From the NCBI RefSeq assembly GCF_051106095.1, contig NC_135791.1:7485001-7549000 (forward strand): DNA of 64,000 bases. The letters run 5' to 3'. The position numbers and the translations under genes are program-made. Positions within the stretch are counted from its first letter, which is position 1. Each line of letters starts with the position of its first letter. The notes below the pieces were generated by a model. The model made no database searches. It had not been told where the DNA came from and saw only the letters and a list, made by a program, of their open reading frames with translations. The DNA comes from Pogona vitticeps (lineage: Eukaryota; Chordata; Lepidosauria; Squamata; Agamidae). Positions 52,260 through 64,000 of this stretch are shown piece by piece.

Positions 52260-53770
52260 AAAGCATTTACAGCACTACTTTTCTTTACACAGTAGGCTTT
52301 GCCAACCAGGAGCCCTCTAAAAATGTGGGACTAATATTCCCATCACCCCCAGTTTTCTTCTTCCCATGCCCGTTATAATCTAAAACCTGTGCATTGTAGT
52401 GAGTATGATATTAGGCCAGGTCTGGAGAGACTCTGTCTTGAAAGTAAAGGCATATATGCACATACACACACAGTTATAATGCCCATTGGGTAATGATGGC
52501 CTCCATCACTGTTGCCAATGCCACTGACCGTACAGGGCTTTTTAAAGGCTAAAATGGGGCAGAAGAACAAACCACATATGTTGCCTTCAGCTCCATAAAG
52601 CGAAGAAACAAACAGATAAACAAACATACCCATCTGGAGAACTGTAGAATTCAAAACCTTTTGCACCTAAAATTCTGACAACATTTAAAACATGTGAAAC
52701 TCCACTGATCTTCCTGCATTTATTCAATTCCTCTGTGCCTCATCGCTTCCTGTCACTCTCTTGTCTCATTCATTTATCTCCAGCCAGCTTTGTGCTAGCT
52801 TAGAAGGTCTCGGATACTGCATTCGGCCCCCTTACATCTCTGAAACACCAGCCTTCCCCCAATTTACTTAATGGGAGTCAAAAATTTTAATGAGCCCGTT
52901 CAGAGGAAGCAGCAGTTTTGCCTTTCCTTGCTCGCCTTACGGAAAACCGCTCGCTTTGCCCCATGACCAAGGTAAGAGCTCAGGCTAGTGACTTGAGCAG
53001 ACTTCCTGATAAAGTTTATGCAATCCTGTGATACCTCCTTAAAAGACTGTGAGGTCTGGTAAGCCCATACCTCATCATCAAAGGCGTCAGATGACCTCTA
53101 CATCACAGGATGTATAAAAGCTTGAAAACCTACAATTTCCCCACACTAGACTACACCAAATCTTGAAAATGTTCCTTTTCCTGTTGGTGGTGGTGAATTC
53201 TAAGAGCTGAAGTCTAGGAGATGAACTTGTCCACGTTCTAGATGGCACCTAGCATAGCAATTCCAAGATGACGGCTTCAGAGGCTTTTCCAAGCATGAGG
53301 AAGTCTAGAAGAGCCATCCTGCTCCTTGCTTGTCCAAGCTCAGTGCAAGATTTTTCAAGAAAGCTGATCTCCTTCAGAGCTGTGCATATGATGTGGAAAG
53401 CAACTGCAGTGCGGTGTCTGAGGGTTCCAGACTTGTTTACCCCAGAATACATCAACACATCACCACCGCCATGTATCATGATACATCAGAATACATCACC
53501 ACAACATCACTTCAGATATTTTGAAGCATCTGGAGCATGTGGACAAGTTGGGCCAGGATTCGTCTGAAGGCAGAGATCAAAGGTTTAAAGGTGGACTACT
53601 ACCATTGCATCAACTGGTGCCTAGTGAACATCACAACTTCCTATATCAATGAATGCAAGACCAAGTTTCTTCAATATTCTGGGAGAGCATGTTGCTTTTC
53701 CTTTTTGTTAGAGAGAGAGATTGAGAATAAACACACAGAGAGCATACTTGAGGCCTGAATACCAGCCATG
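52260..53770. other. Non-coding, nothing recognised
   Basis: No exon with splice signals and no known repeat. A 99-codon plus frame at 53,268-53,567 lacks any recognisable domain. Confidence 0.4.
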
Positions 53771-53772
53771 TA

Positions 53773-54166
53773 CAGTGGGGCCTCTACTTAAGAACGTCCC
53801 TACTTAAGAACAATCCAACTTAAGAACAGCTCCATTTGCTAAATTTTGATTCTACTTGAGAACAGAAATCCAAGATAAGAACAGGAAAAAAAACCTTTCC
53901 TGCTCTTTTTTTAACCTTAGGTCATCTTAGGTTAAAAAAAAAATTCTCCCTCTAGTGGTAGAGTACGTATTAACCAGCTTTGCATTAGTTCCTATGGGAA
54001 CTAATGCTTCAATGTACAAACGCACCTCTACATAACAAAAAAACAGCCAGAATGGATTAATTGGTTTTCAGTCCATTCCTATGGGAAATTTTGCTTCAAC
54101 TTAAGAACGTTTCATTTAAGAACACCATTCCAAAACGGATTAAGTTCTTAAGTAGAGGTTCCACTG
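53773..54166. mobile_element. TA-flanked MITE (family C)
   Basis: Inverted ends cagtggggcctctacttaa and cagtggaacctctacttaa, with TA on each side. The interior is made of cttaagaac words. Size 394 bp. No open frame of note. Confidence 0.9.
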
Positions 54167-54179
54167 TAGTTTCTATGGA

Positions 54180-54309
54180 CAGAAAAGAGCAGATATGGAT
54201 TAAATGGTTTTCAATGCATTCCTATGGGAAATGCAGATTCAACATAAGAACTTTTCAACTTGAGAACCACCTTCCAATACGGATTAAGTTCTTAAGAGAG
54301 ACCCCACTG
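54180..54309. mobile_element. Truncated relative of MITE families B and C
   Basis: It ends in agagaccccactg and TA like family B, and carries ggattaagttcttaag words like family C and the caatgcattcctatggg segment shared with family A. The left terminus is missing. It begins about 13 bp after the right end of the family C element. Confidence 0.75.
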
Positions 54310-55069
54310 TAATGGGGCCAAGGATTGCAAGGTATAAAAACTGGGACTTTTTGATTTGCCAGGACATTGTCTGCAACTTCCCCAAGCACCGATGCAACAG
54401 TTAGGGGGAGATGATATTTCCCAGGAACAATATCATCTATCCATGGCATTATGCAAAGTGTTTGAGGGTGGCTTGGTCTTGAATTGGCAACAAAGATCCT
54501 CAGACTTCACAAAAGACCTGCTGGTGGTAGAATGAATACTACCAGAACTTAAGTCCTGTAAAAGTGATAGAGCAGCCTGCCTTTGGGGGATGGGGAGATT
54601 TATTCTTGAAGTACAACTACAAAGACTTGTGTCTGTTCTTAACTTTACACTGTTGTAGAGTTTGGTATACATCTTGTAGGAAATATAAGAGGCAGATCCA
54701 ATGTGCAATGCTATACTGACAAGTAAGCCCTGTTAAGTAGTAACGTTTCCAAAATAAATGAATGTATTTACTTATTCCAATATAAATAAATGACTGTAGT
54801 CTTGCCAATGTGAAACATGAGTGATCAAGACACAGGTATCTTTTGGTGTGGAGTTATATTGCAAGTACTTCAAGCACCAAAGGAAGCATCCTTACCTACA
54901 TTTCATGTCTTTGCTGGCTTCATCGTTATTTTCTGGTAAAGGCAAAAAGTTACTACAAAAAAGATAGTTGGCAGTGACTGACCTCATCCTGTTTTGATTT
55001 CTGGGCACAGCACAAGAACTTCGCTCAAGGGTGGGGTATCTGACCCTTATTCTGATCATAGGATGCTCT

Positions 55070-56514
55070 GTGTGTGTGTTTAGTCGTTTAGTCGTGTCCG
55101 ACTCTTCGTGACCCCATGGACCAGAGCACGCCAGGCCCTCCTGTCTTCTACTGCCTCCCGGAGTTGTGTCAGGTTCATGTTGGTTGCTTCGCAGACACTG
55201 TCCAGCCATCTCATCCTCGGTCGTCCCCTTCTCCTCTTGCCATCACACCTTCCTAACATCAAGGTTTTTTCCAAGGACTCTTTTCTTCTCATGAGATGGC
55301 CAAAGTACTGGAGCCTCAGCTTCAGGATCTGTCCTTCAAGTGAGCATTCAGGGTTGATTTCCTTTAGAACTGATAGGTTTGTTCTCCTTGCAGTCCAGGG
55401 GATTCTCAAGAGCCTCCTCCAGCACCACAATTCAAAGGCATCAATTCTTCGGCGGTCTGCTTTCTTTATGGTCCAGCTCTCACTTCCATACATCACGACA
55501 GGAAAAACCATAGCTTTGACTATTCGGACTTTTGTTGGCAAGGTGATGTCTCTGCTTTTCAAGATGCTGTCAAGATTTGTCATCGCTTTCCTCCCAAGAA
55601 GAAGGCGTCTTTTAATTTCAGGGCTGCTGTCTCCATCTGCAGTGATCATGGAGCCCAGGAAGATAAAATTTGACACTGCCTCCATATCTTCCCCTTCTAT
55701 TTCCCAGGAGGTGATGGGACCAGTGGCCATGATCTTAGTTTTTTTGATGTTGAGTTTCAGACCATTTTTTGCGCTCTCCTCTTTCACTCTCATTACAAGG
55801 TTCTTTAATTCCTCCTCACTTTCTGCCATCAGAGTGGTATCATCTGCATATCGGAGATTGTTGATATTTCTTCCGGCAATCTTAATTCCGGCTTGGGTTT
55901 CTTCCAGTCCAGCCTTCCGCATGATGTATTCTGCATATAAGTTAAATAAGCTGGGGGACAATATACAGCCTTGTCGTACTCCTTTCCCAATTTTGAACCA
56001 CTCAGTTGTTCCATGACCAGTTCTAACTGTTGCTTCCTGTCCCACATATAGGTTTCTCAGTAGACAGATAAGGTGGTCAGGCACTCCCATTTCTTTAAGA
56101 GCTTGCCATAGTTTGCTGTGGTCCACACAGTCAAAGGCTTTCGCATAGTCAATGAAGCAGAAGTAGATATTTTTCTGGAACTCTCTGGCTTTCTCCATAA
56201 TCCAGCGCAAGTTAGCAATTTGGTCTCGAGTTCCTCTGCCCCTTCGGAATCCAGCTTGTACTTCTGGGAGTTCTCGGTCCACATACTGCTGAAGCCTACC
56301 TTGTAGGATTTTGAGCATAACCTTGCTAGCGTGCGAAATGAGTGCAATTGTACGGTAGTTGGAGCATTCTTTGGCACTGCCTTTCTTTGGGATTGGGATG
56401 TAGACTGATCTTTTCCAATCCTCTGGCCACTGTTGAGTTTTCCAAACTTGCTGGCATATTGAATGTAGCACCTTAACAGCATCATCTTTCAAGATGGATG
56501 CATCATCTTTCAAG
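55070..56514 (-). mobile_element. BovB (RTE) LINE, 5'-truncated, with 10-bp target duplication
   Basis: The insertion is flanked by perfect copies of aggatgctct at 55,060-55,069 and 56,515-56,524. In the minus sense it begins inside the reverse transcriptase and ends after the stop codon with a short 3' UTR (the rttagtcgtttagtcgtgt-type end) and an ACAC-rich tail. BovB elements are about 3.2 kb when full length, so roughly the 3' 1.4 kb is present. BovB is the LINE known for horizontal transfer between squamates and ruminants. Confidence 0.97.
55080..56513 (-). CDS. BovB reverse transcriptase, C-terminal 477 codons
   Basis: The frame is uninterrupted from the truncation point to the stop. 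Visible motifs are NYRTIALIS (about 52-60), FIDYAKAFDCVDH (motif A, 120-132), GVRQGCILSPSLFNLYAEY (motif B, 178-196) and RYADD (motif C, 221-225). The thumb region and C-terminal RRGRPRMRWLDSV and HGVTKSRTRLND blocks typical of BovB follow. The upstream endonuclease domain is absent. No stops or frameshifts suggests recent insertion; the element is defective for autonomous movement. Confidence 0.95.
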   Translation of the reverse strand: MKDDASILKDDAVKVLHSICQQVWKTQQWPEDWKRSVYIPIPKKGSAKECSNYRTIALISHASKVMLKILQGRLQQYVDRELPEVQAGFRRGRGTRDQIANLRWIMEKAREFQKNIYFCFIDYAKAFDCVDHSKLWQALKEMGVPDHLICLLRNLYVGQEATVRTGHGTTEWFKIGKGVRQGCILSPSLFNLYAEYIMRKAGLEETQAGIKIAGRNINNLRYADDTTLMAESEEELKNLVMRVKEESAKNGLKLNIKKTKIMATGPITSWEIEGEDMEAVSNFIFLGSMITADGDSSPEIKRRLLLGRKAMTNLDSILKSRDITLPTKVRIVKAMVFPVVMYGSESWTIKKADRRRIDAFELWCWRRLLRIPWTARRTNLSVLKEINPECSLEGQILKLRLQYFGHLMRRKESLEKTLMLGRCDGKRRRGRPRMRWLDSVCEATNMNLTQLREAVEDRRAWRALVHGVTKSRTRLND

Positions 56515-56524
56515 AGGATGCTCT

Positions 56525-58486
56525 TGTTTCCCAGATTAATTCACATCATTGTATAATATCACTTAAAATCAGAAAAAGTGTATCCAGGCTATTTTAGCAC
56601 CCATTCCCTTTCCAGGGGAAATTCCGGGAAATGTACCGTAGTTCTGTTCAGAAAGATCATGCTATGCCCCTACCTCTCTCAGCACACTACAATTCCTACT
56701 GTCCTTGGAAGAGGGAACTGCAACGATTATGTTTGTAGGAAAGATGAAACATGTTTGCGAGGCTTGGTACAACCCAAGAGTGGCTTGTGGGCTGTGTGTG
56801 GCCGAGGACAGCCCTGTCATTGTTTTATTTTTTTAAAAAAAATGCAGATTCACAGCTCCCGAGGCCTCCAGGGAGCAGAGTTTTCCATTTAATTGCTGCC
56901 TTCATTTAGGCCCAAAATAGCTACTTATTTTGAACAACTAGAAACAAGCTTCCAGATTCAAAGAATGTGTGGATGTAGCCTGGTATGTGTGTGAAAATGG
57001 GGTACTGAATCCCTGGGATACACACATTCTCCCCTCTCCACCTTTGCTATAACCCACAGAGGATTTAATTGTCCTTCTCTTTGTCCTGTGGACTCTTGGG
57101 AATAGGAGTTCTGTGAGGCAAAGAGTCTCTGGTGGAAAATTACCAGCAGCCTCATCAATTCTGTTTCCAAAGGGTAGGGTGTAGGAGCCATCATAGTTTG
57201 GTGGACACACAACCATGTCAATTGACGATGCATCTCACCCAAGTCATGGGAGGAAAGGTGGAAAGGTCTTATTGTCATCTCCTACATAGGACAGGAAACA
57301 GCCTTATGCTCTTCGAAGCCAAACTCTTCAGTATAACGAAACTACAATGTCCTTGTTTAGTGGTCAATTTACTAATATTTTTCCTGATAAAAGAGCAAAG
57401 TTTTGATGGGGGGGATACAGGCTTTGTGAACATGCCAGGAGGGAATATAAGCTGCTCACAGGGAGAGGGCTGCCACCTGAATAAATGTTCCTAAAATTGC
57501 TTCCCATCATGACAACAAAAGAGGTGTTTCCTTCTTCCTTTGCATCAGAAAACATGGCTTTGGAGGAAGAAAAGGGACTAAGGAAATCCTGCCCCAAAGT
57601 GGGAGATCTTCCTTTGGTTGTATTTGAATGTTCCGTCCTTCTACAGACCTTTGGAGATTAAATGTTGCATTTGTTTTTGTTTCTTGCTGCAGGTCATCTA
57701 AGTAGTGGAAGTAGTGGCCCTTCTCTGAGGCCTTCCGCTCACCCACCTCTGTTTGGAAGTCTTCATCTGGACAAAATCTTGTTATGGGATACGGATATCA
57801 AAAACAAAAATTCACACCTGAAACCATGAGCTAAGGTGAAAGTATATGCCAAATGAAACTTGTTCATCTTCCAGGTCCCACAAGTCTCTTGGTTGTTCTT
57901 ATTTAAAATGTATGACCTAGATCTGGTTAACACAGAAGAGAGGGCGAAGCTTGGAAATGTTTCTTTTTGATGCATTAAGTCAGAATCTCCAAGCTAGCAT
58001 GGCTGAAACTCCCAGATCCCCAGTTGGTGGATTATGGGATATATAGTTCAAGGGGATACATTTTTCAAGCTCTGAAAATAATCTCTAAATTTAGATGGAT
58101 CCAAGTTTAGACTGATATATGAATGTTTAGTCAGCAATAAAATGAGCAAAGGCTATGGCTGTCCGAAAATATTCTTCCTTTCTTATGACTGTCCCACCAG
58201 GTGACTCGTGGCTGCATTCAGACCAGTAAGAGGGTGGGATGATGTGTGGTTTATGACGAGAGTGACATACTCTGGTTCTGAGTGGTTTGGCCCCATTTGG
58301 GGTTGGGGACAGTGGAACCATTTCCAATGGTTCAGGAAAGATAATAAATATACATAAATCTTAATTACAATGCAAACCTCAGTACACTTCAGTGGAGTTA
58401 GAAAATATTCCAGAACTCAAAGGACGCAAGTTTCCTAATCCTAGTACCTGAGACTTACAAGACAACACAGAATAAATATTACAAAC
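56525..58486. other. Non-coding, nothing recognised
   Basis: Sequence to the right of the BovB target duplication. Short frames on both strands only. Confidence 0.4.
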
Positions 58487-58488
58487 TA

Positions 58489-58712
58489 CCGTATTTTTCT
58501 GTGTATAAGAAATCCAATATTAAGAAATCTAAGTGGGGCTTATCAAGTGTAGGGGGAAAGTGATCAAAGCGCTGCAGGATCGCTTTGATCCCTGCTTTCC
58601 CCTCCACTTGTTTTTGTTCTCTCCTCAGCTTACTTCCGTGTATAAGATGACCCTCAATTTTTAGTCTAAAGATTTTAGACAAAAGTATAGTCTTATACAT
58701 GGAAAAATATGG
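58489..58712. mobile_element. TA-flanked MITE (family D, short copy)
   Basis: Ends ccgtatttttctgtgtat and ccatatttttccatgtat (right end reverse-complemented) with TA duplications, 224 bp. It shares the gatcaaagcgctgcaggat and tccctgctttcccctccac blocks with the 541-bp copy. Confidence 0.88.
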
Positions 58713-59629
58713 TACTTTTGCGTGGAAGCCTTCCAGACCAGGGAGAACTGGGAGAGAAAGTTGAGAAATTCATTTGTCCCAGTATTCTCCATCCTTCATG
58801 AACTCCCCCAATGAGTAAATATACTTAAGGAATGCACATCTGGTTCATCACGACAGTACTAAGTAGTGACTCAGTCATGACACACAGCCTGTTGCTCAGA
58901 GTAGCACCAGCTCTTCAGCCGTACATAGCCAACCCACCATTTTAAACTGCAGAAGGTTTGCCTCCAACTGGTCTGAGAAAATAACACATGGCACAGATTC
59001 GTATCCGTCTATTATCAGTACAGAATGTGACTGAATAATCCCCTAATCAAATGCACACTCATCGAGATCAAAAAATGCTTCCCCATTATCCTGTTGACCT
59101 TCCACTAACTGCACATTCCTTCTCATGTTGCCAGTGTGCAGATGGCGAGTGGTTTTCAAAACGGCCATGGCTTGCACAACAGCAACCGTTGTGTAAGCAG
59201 CATTTTACACTGGTAGCATTGCTGGCTCAGTGAAAGCTTAAGAAGGTATGTGACCCTGTCTTTGAAAAGCAAGTGTGTAAATAAAGAGACCGTATCCTAA
59301 CTTTCTTCTCGAGATGCTAGATTTCCACATGCAAGCCACTGCATTTTAACATGAGGAAACATTTCCTAAGAGAACACTCTCTTAGGAAAAATGCCAGGCT
59401 TGGGAGATGTGATTTTCCTCATTGTGTATGTTTATTAAAATATCTGTAAACGGCCTTTGACATAAACAAAAACGAGGCAGCTATTATTCAAACAAACAGA
59501 AGACCACAACCACACAAAAGAAAAAGAAAAGAGAAATGAAGAAACGGTTGAGGTGCCACACCTGAAAAGCCGCCGCAACTCCATATAAAGTATAACTACA
59601 TTTGTTTGTTTGTTCTCCTTCAGAAGCCT

Positions 59630-59900
59630 CTCTCAAGGCGCATTACATCATTAAAAATCAGTATTTAACGCTAACAACAGTGAGTACACAAATACAAAAG
59701 GATCAAACAAATATCATGAGAGAGAAAAACTTAACCAACAGCAAAACGCATTCAAAGCAGTAAGGTACAACCATCCAGATAGACGCCCAGAGTAGACTTC
59801 GGTCTAAATGGGCAGGGTATAAATTTAATAAATAAATCCATTTTAAAAACCCACTCAGGGCAGCCAGTCACTCAGGGAAAGCTTGCCATGGAGACCTGGG
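59630..59900 (-). mobile_element. L2/CR1-group LINE 3' fragment
   Basis: Shares 'aacgctaacaacagtgagta' and 'ccactcaggg' with the 44,700 fragment. A short stretch 'aatgggcagggtataaattt' with an aataaataaa end at 59,805-59,836 suggests a second L2 tail inserted in it. Confidence 0.7.
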
Positions 59901-60424
59901 GCTTCTCATCTGAATCTCAAAAGTGCAGGAAAGCCTATAGTGGAAGACACACCCCTCAGAGTTCGGTTAAACTCATGCACAGGTTTTAAGTTGTTAGAGA
60001 AGGCAAGGAAATGACATGCATTCAGAAGATAAGGAATGACGGATTAGCTGGAAGCAGAACAGAGATCAATTGACACAATTTATACAGACAAAAATCTCCA
60101 CATTATTTTACTGTGCAGAAAAGTGCAAAAAAAATTGAAAGAGAGAATTCAATGCATGCTACAAGGACCTCTAACCCAAGGCGGGCCACAGTGGCTCTTC
60201 AGCTGCTTTTGGACTACAATTCCTATCAGTCTAGAAAGAAGAATCAGTGACAAGGATCATGACAGCTGAAAACATCTGGATGGCCTACATTTGCTGAGTT
60301 CTCTTCTAGGCCATACAGAAATTAATGAGGAAAACAAGCAAAACAATTCCGCTAAATTTGGTTCTTCCTATGACAAGGCACACACACAATTATTAAAGCC
60401 CCTGTTAATCCCTCTAGCAAGACA

Positions 60425-60610
60425 CTGCTATTGCTGTGGGTTCTCAAATTTCATCTCACTCACAGCAACCCTAAAAGGGTTTTTAGGAATGCGAGATCTT
60501 TGAGGAGTGGTTTTTACCAGTAAATTGTCTATGGGCAAGCAGTGATTTTAACCCAGGTCTTATGTATTCTAATCTGTATCTACTGCACCACATTACTGTA
60601 GCTCATAACA
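60425..60610 (-). mobile_element. MIR-like SINE relic
   Basis: Fragment with 'ctcactcacagcaaccctaa' and 'taacccaggtcttatgtatt', the order expected for a reversed MIR/CORE-type SINE. Strongly diverged. Confidence 0.5.
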
Positions 60611-61520
60611 AGCAAAATAGGTACTAAAAAGAAGACTTATTAGTAAATAACTGTTCCGTGTTCTGAGCATACTTGAGAACACAAACAGAAAATCTTCCAG
60701 TTCTTTCAGATCCCAGCCCAATTTAAAAAATAATAATAATGTTTTTAAAGCTCTGAATTGGATGAATTTGCACTGATAGGTGGGAGCGGGAAGCCTGGAT
60801 CAACTTTAAATCCACAAAACGTGCACACTTCAATATGCTCCAGAATGCTTCATAAAGGTTTAAAAAAAACAGGGAAGGTGGGGGCATGGAAATTGATGCA
60901 TTTGGCTAAATATTTCAAGCTATGGCATTCTATAGTTGAACTCGGTCTCAAAAATTTCACTGGAGACTTGAACTGCCAATCACAGAGATATCACACACGA
61001 TTTCTGGAAAAAGCCCACTAAGAAATAGACAGCATGGAGATTCCCCTTTTTTTACTTGGGACTTGTTGTAATTCCATCCTCTTTCGCAGTTAAAGAGGGT
61101 GGTCTTCCATCCATCCTTTCCCAGGAATTTAGACTAACTACTAGCAATCTCAGGGAGAGATGACCCTGCAAACAATGGTTTGATTATCTCTGCATTTTCT
61201 CCCAGCCCTTGCCCTTTCAAGAAAAGGTACCGCCTGGCTCCTCCATTTGCCCTTAGGAGACAAGAGCCCGCTCTCCCGGAGAGGAGAATGCCTGTGATTA
61301 AGAGGGCCCCTCTCTCCAACCAATGTGGCCATCTCTCAACCCGCCACCTCTGATGTATGGGGCCAGTCTCAACGTTCCTCTTGTGTGCCTGGCTGCGCTG
61401 AGAAAGCATTTAACTTGGCTTACTCCCCAGGACAGAGGGGAAGCAGAAGACAGACCGGTATCTACTCGCCCATATCTTGCTGATATATAGCTATCATTAA
61501 TTATTACATATGTTGTTATC

Positions 61521-61745
61521 TGGCTGGATAGCTCCGTAGTTTAGGTATCTGGCCGTGGAGCCAAAGGTTGGGTGTTTGATTCCCCCATTGTGCTTCCTGG
61601 GGGGAAAAAAACAGCCTGGGTAGCCTTGGGAAAGCTGCACAGTCTAAATATGCCCCCAGAAGAAGGGAATGGTGAACTACTCCTGAATACTCGCTACCTG
61701 GAAAAGGCTGGAAAGGGCGATCACAAGTCGGAAACTGTTGATTTA
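61521..61745 (+). mobile_element. tRNA-derived SINE (second family, 'tggatagctc')
   Basis: A-box region ctggatagctccgtagttta and B-box region gggtgtttgattccc, followed by a body ending in cacaagtcggaaactgttga. Other copies lie at 4,141 and 46,673. Confidence 0.82.
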
Positions 61746-61859
61746 TTTGGTTGTTGTGGGTTTTTCGGGCTCTTTGTCCGTGTTCTGAAGGTTGTTCTTC
61801 CTAACGTTTCGCCAGTCTCTGTGGCCGGCATCTTCAGAGGACAGCACTCTGTTGATTTA

Positions 61860-62520
61860 TTTATTTAGAATATTTTTACCCCATTTTTCTCCTAAAAAAT
61901 TCCCAAGGCAGTGTATATCATTAAAAGACTATGTTTAAAATCTAAATACAGGAAGTATACAAATATTAAAAAGAATCAAACAAAAAACAATTTAAAAATC
62001 GTAAAAACACAAAAATCAACACCAGAAACAGATTCCAAACAACAATGCACAACACTCCGTTGAAAAACCCTTCCCAGACAGCCAATCACGAAGGGAAAGC
62101 TTGCCTGAAGAGAAAGATCTTTGTCTGCTTCTGGAAGGACAGTAAAGATGGGGCCAGCCTGGCTTCCTGTGGGAGGGAGTTCCAGAGTCTGGCAGAAGCA
62201 ACAGAGAAGGCCCTCTCCCGTATCACCACCACTTGACGACACAGTTATAATGATGATGATGACAATGATGGTAGTTATTTATTATTTATTTATTTATTTA
62301 AAATATTTTTAGCCCACCTTTCTCCTTTAAAAGGACACAAGGCAGCTTACGATACTGAAAGACAACATTTAAAGTTGAAAACAATGACTATACAATAGTA
62401 GTTAAGACAATATTTAAAGCTAAGAACAGTCCGTATAAAGAGACATGTTCCATCATTAAAAGGCAATATTACATCTAAGAACAATTAAGTATACAAATAT
62501 TAAAAAGGGGGGGAGAAATG
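61860..62520 (-). mobile_element. Two tandem L2/CR1-group LINE 3' fragments
   Basis: The reversed C-terminal block (SFQKQTKIF-like; gtgggagggagttccagagt at about 62,170) and 3' words at 61,900-61,980 make one fragment. A second copy of the same 3' region lies at 62,290-62,520 after an (attt)n stretch. Confidence 0.78.
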
Positions 62521-62973
62521 TTACTCAGAAATGAAAAACCCAAAAATGGAAAAGAAAAGTAGTACTAAAACTCCAATCAAAGCACTAACACATGACAATA
62601 CACCTAAAAATCACACACATTTATATCTAATCTTTCCTCCAATGAATTTATACATGGCTCACCTCTTCCTTATTTTACCCATATAATCCTGTGAGTTAGA
62701 TCAGTCAGAGAGAGAAACTGGCTTAAAACCACCCAGTAAGTTTTGTAGCTGTTAGGGAATTTAAATCATCATTTTTGATTCCTACTCCATTATTCTGCCA
62801 CTTTTGTTCTCCAAACTTTTAAGCAAAAGCCAACTAGAAAGTCGTCCAGGACTCATTACAAATTGAATAAATGAAAAAGAGCACTTATGGGGAAAGCAGA
62901 CATAGATTTTTATGTGAAAGCCTTGGTGAGTTGTGTTCTGGTCCGGGTCATGCATTTCTGGGTTGAGCACTTA

Positions 62974-63138
62974 CCGTATTTTTCGCAGTATAAGACACAC
63001 TTTTTTCCACAAAACAGGGCTGTAGAAAATCTGTGCGTCTTATGGAGGGAAGAAAACAGATTTTTTCCCCCTGTTTTGTTCTCCTAAAAAATTGGTGCGT
63101 CTTATGGAAAGGTACGTCTTATGGAGCGAAAAATACAG
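62974..63138. mobile_element. TA-flanked MITE (family E, second copy, opposite orientation)
   Basis: 165 bp, ends ccgtatttttcgcagtataag and ctgtatttttcgctccataag-like, TA duplications on both sides. The interior is the reverse complement of the 49,821 copy. Confidence 0.88.
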
Positions 63139-63703
63139 TAACTCAGAGACATCCAGATCCTTAATTCAGGTACATCCGCCTGGTCCTCTATTTTGCTCCT
63201 GGTTCTCTTTCAAGGACTTCAGAATTCTAGTTAGAAACAAAGAAGACTCCCTATCCTAGAGACTCTTCACAGATGCAACTAGGATAGTGCAATAGTTAGT
63301 GGAACGGAACAGAAATGATTGGTTTCCCATACATTTTGACCTACAGTTTTCATCAGTCCCACCTCGCCTGGTTAATGGTGAGGGATTGCAGAAGTTGTGG
63401 TCTTAAATATCGGGAAGAGTAAAGACTCTTCACCCAAAGTTCAGAGACCACTGCAAAACCTAGATTCAAATCCACACTGGGCTACTGGGTGATCTGTTGC
63501 TGGAGTCATACTCTGTTATCATAATCTGTGTCACAGGACTGTTGGAATCCTTTAAGTGCAAGGAGAGAAAATCATCATTGAGCTCCTTGAAGGAAGAAGA
63601 GGGTGTCAGTGCAATTCATAAGAATGCTGATAATTTTTTGGCCGTTGAGTGCTTTCCACTTTTGGTGTTAGAAGCTACTTATTGTTTGACTGATAACTAG
63701 GAT

Positions 63704-63811
<108 letters not shown>

Positions 63812-64000
63812 GAGAAAAGCCCAGTGCAGTCATCAAGACAATAACATGTGAACTTCCTGGGTGACTTTGGACAAAAAGCCCAGGAGGGGCTAAGCCTTCA
63901 AAAGGGTAGTATTTTTAAAAAGTGGAAACTATGTATAACATGACCATCGCATTTAAATACTTGCTTTCCAAAGGTACAACATAGTTTTGGCTTCTGTTCT

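Noticed and set aside
55108-56016. 302-codon plus-strand frame
   Set aside because: Antisense shadow of the BovB reverse transcriptase.
61134-61409. 91-codon minus frame in moderately GC-rich sequence
   Set aside because: Considered as LIN28A exon 1 or 2, but it lacks any cold-shock residues and no clear donor was found.

Overview
The window is nuclear DNA of a vertebrate, almost certainly a squamate reptile (lizard or snake). The evidence is intron-split vertebrate coding exons, BovB (RTE) LINEs, a Sauria-type SINE whose tail resembles BovB, a young L2 LINE, CR1 remnants, tRNA-derived SINEs, many short inverted-repeat DNA transposons with TA or 8-bp target duplications, and long GT, GGAA and CAA microsatellites. 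Nothing bacterial is present, and most open frames are chance or lie inside transposons.

Two host loci can be supported, both on the minus strand. (1) LIN28A: the last two coding exons lie at 38,110-38,294 (second half of the cold-shock domain) and 33,323-33,539 (two CCHC zinc knuckles, acidic tail and stop). A long presumptive 3' UTR follows, running to a poly(A) signal at 27,981-27,986. It carries exact seed matches for let-7, miR-125, miR-30 and miR-9, the microRNAs known to work in the LIN28 circuit. Exon 1 and the first half of the cold-shock domain were not found in the 25.7 kb to the right, so they probably lie beyond the window. (2) A second, unrecognised gene lies a few kilobases downstream of LIN28A on the same strand. 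A clear 1,121-bp internal exon (12,237-13,357) encodes 373 residues of Ser/Glu-rich protein. A possible first exon at 24,792-24,848 is joined to it in compatible phase 0.

Layout: 1-12 kb is intergenic or intronic DNA with CR1, MITE, SINE and BovB pieces and an L2 LINE with an open reverse-transcriptase frame (7.6-8.9 kb). 12-25 kb is the unknown gene, whose intron holds a BovB tail, a GGAA tract, a SINE split by a MITE, a large foldback element and other pieces. 25-28 kb has a SINE and a small hAT foldback with perfect 8-bp duplications. 28-38.3 kb is the LIN28A 3' end. 38.3-64 kb is LIN28A intron 2 or 5' flank, packed with LINE, SINE and MITE copies, including a 1.4-kb BovB with a 10-bp target duplication and an uninterrupted 477-codon frame.

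The LINE and SINE families form two partnerships: BovB with the Sauria SINE, and L2 with the L2-tailed SINEs. Several short TA-flanked families share the terminus CAGTGG and internal words, suggesting one mobilising transposase. No retrovirus or LTR element was recognised.
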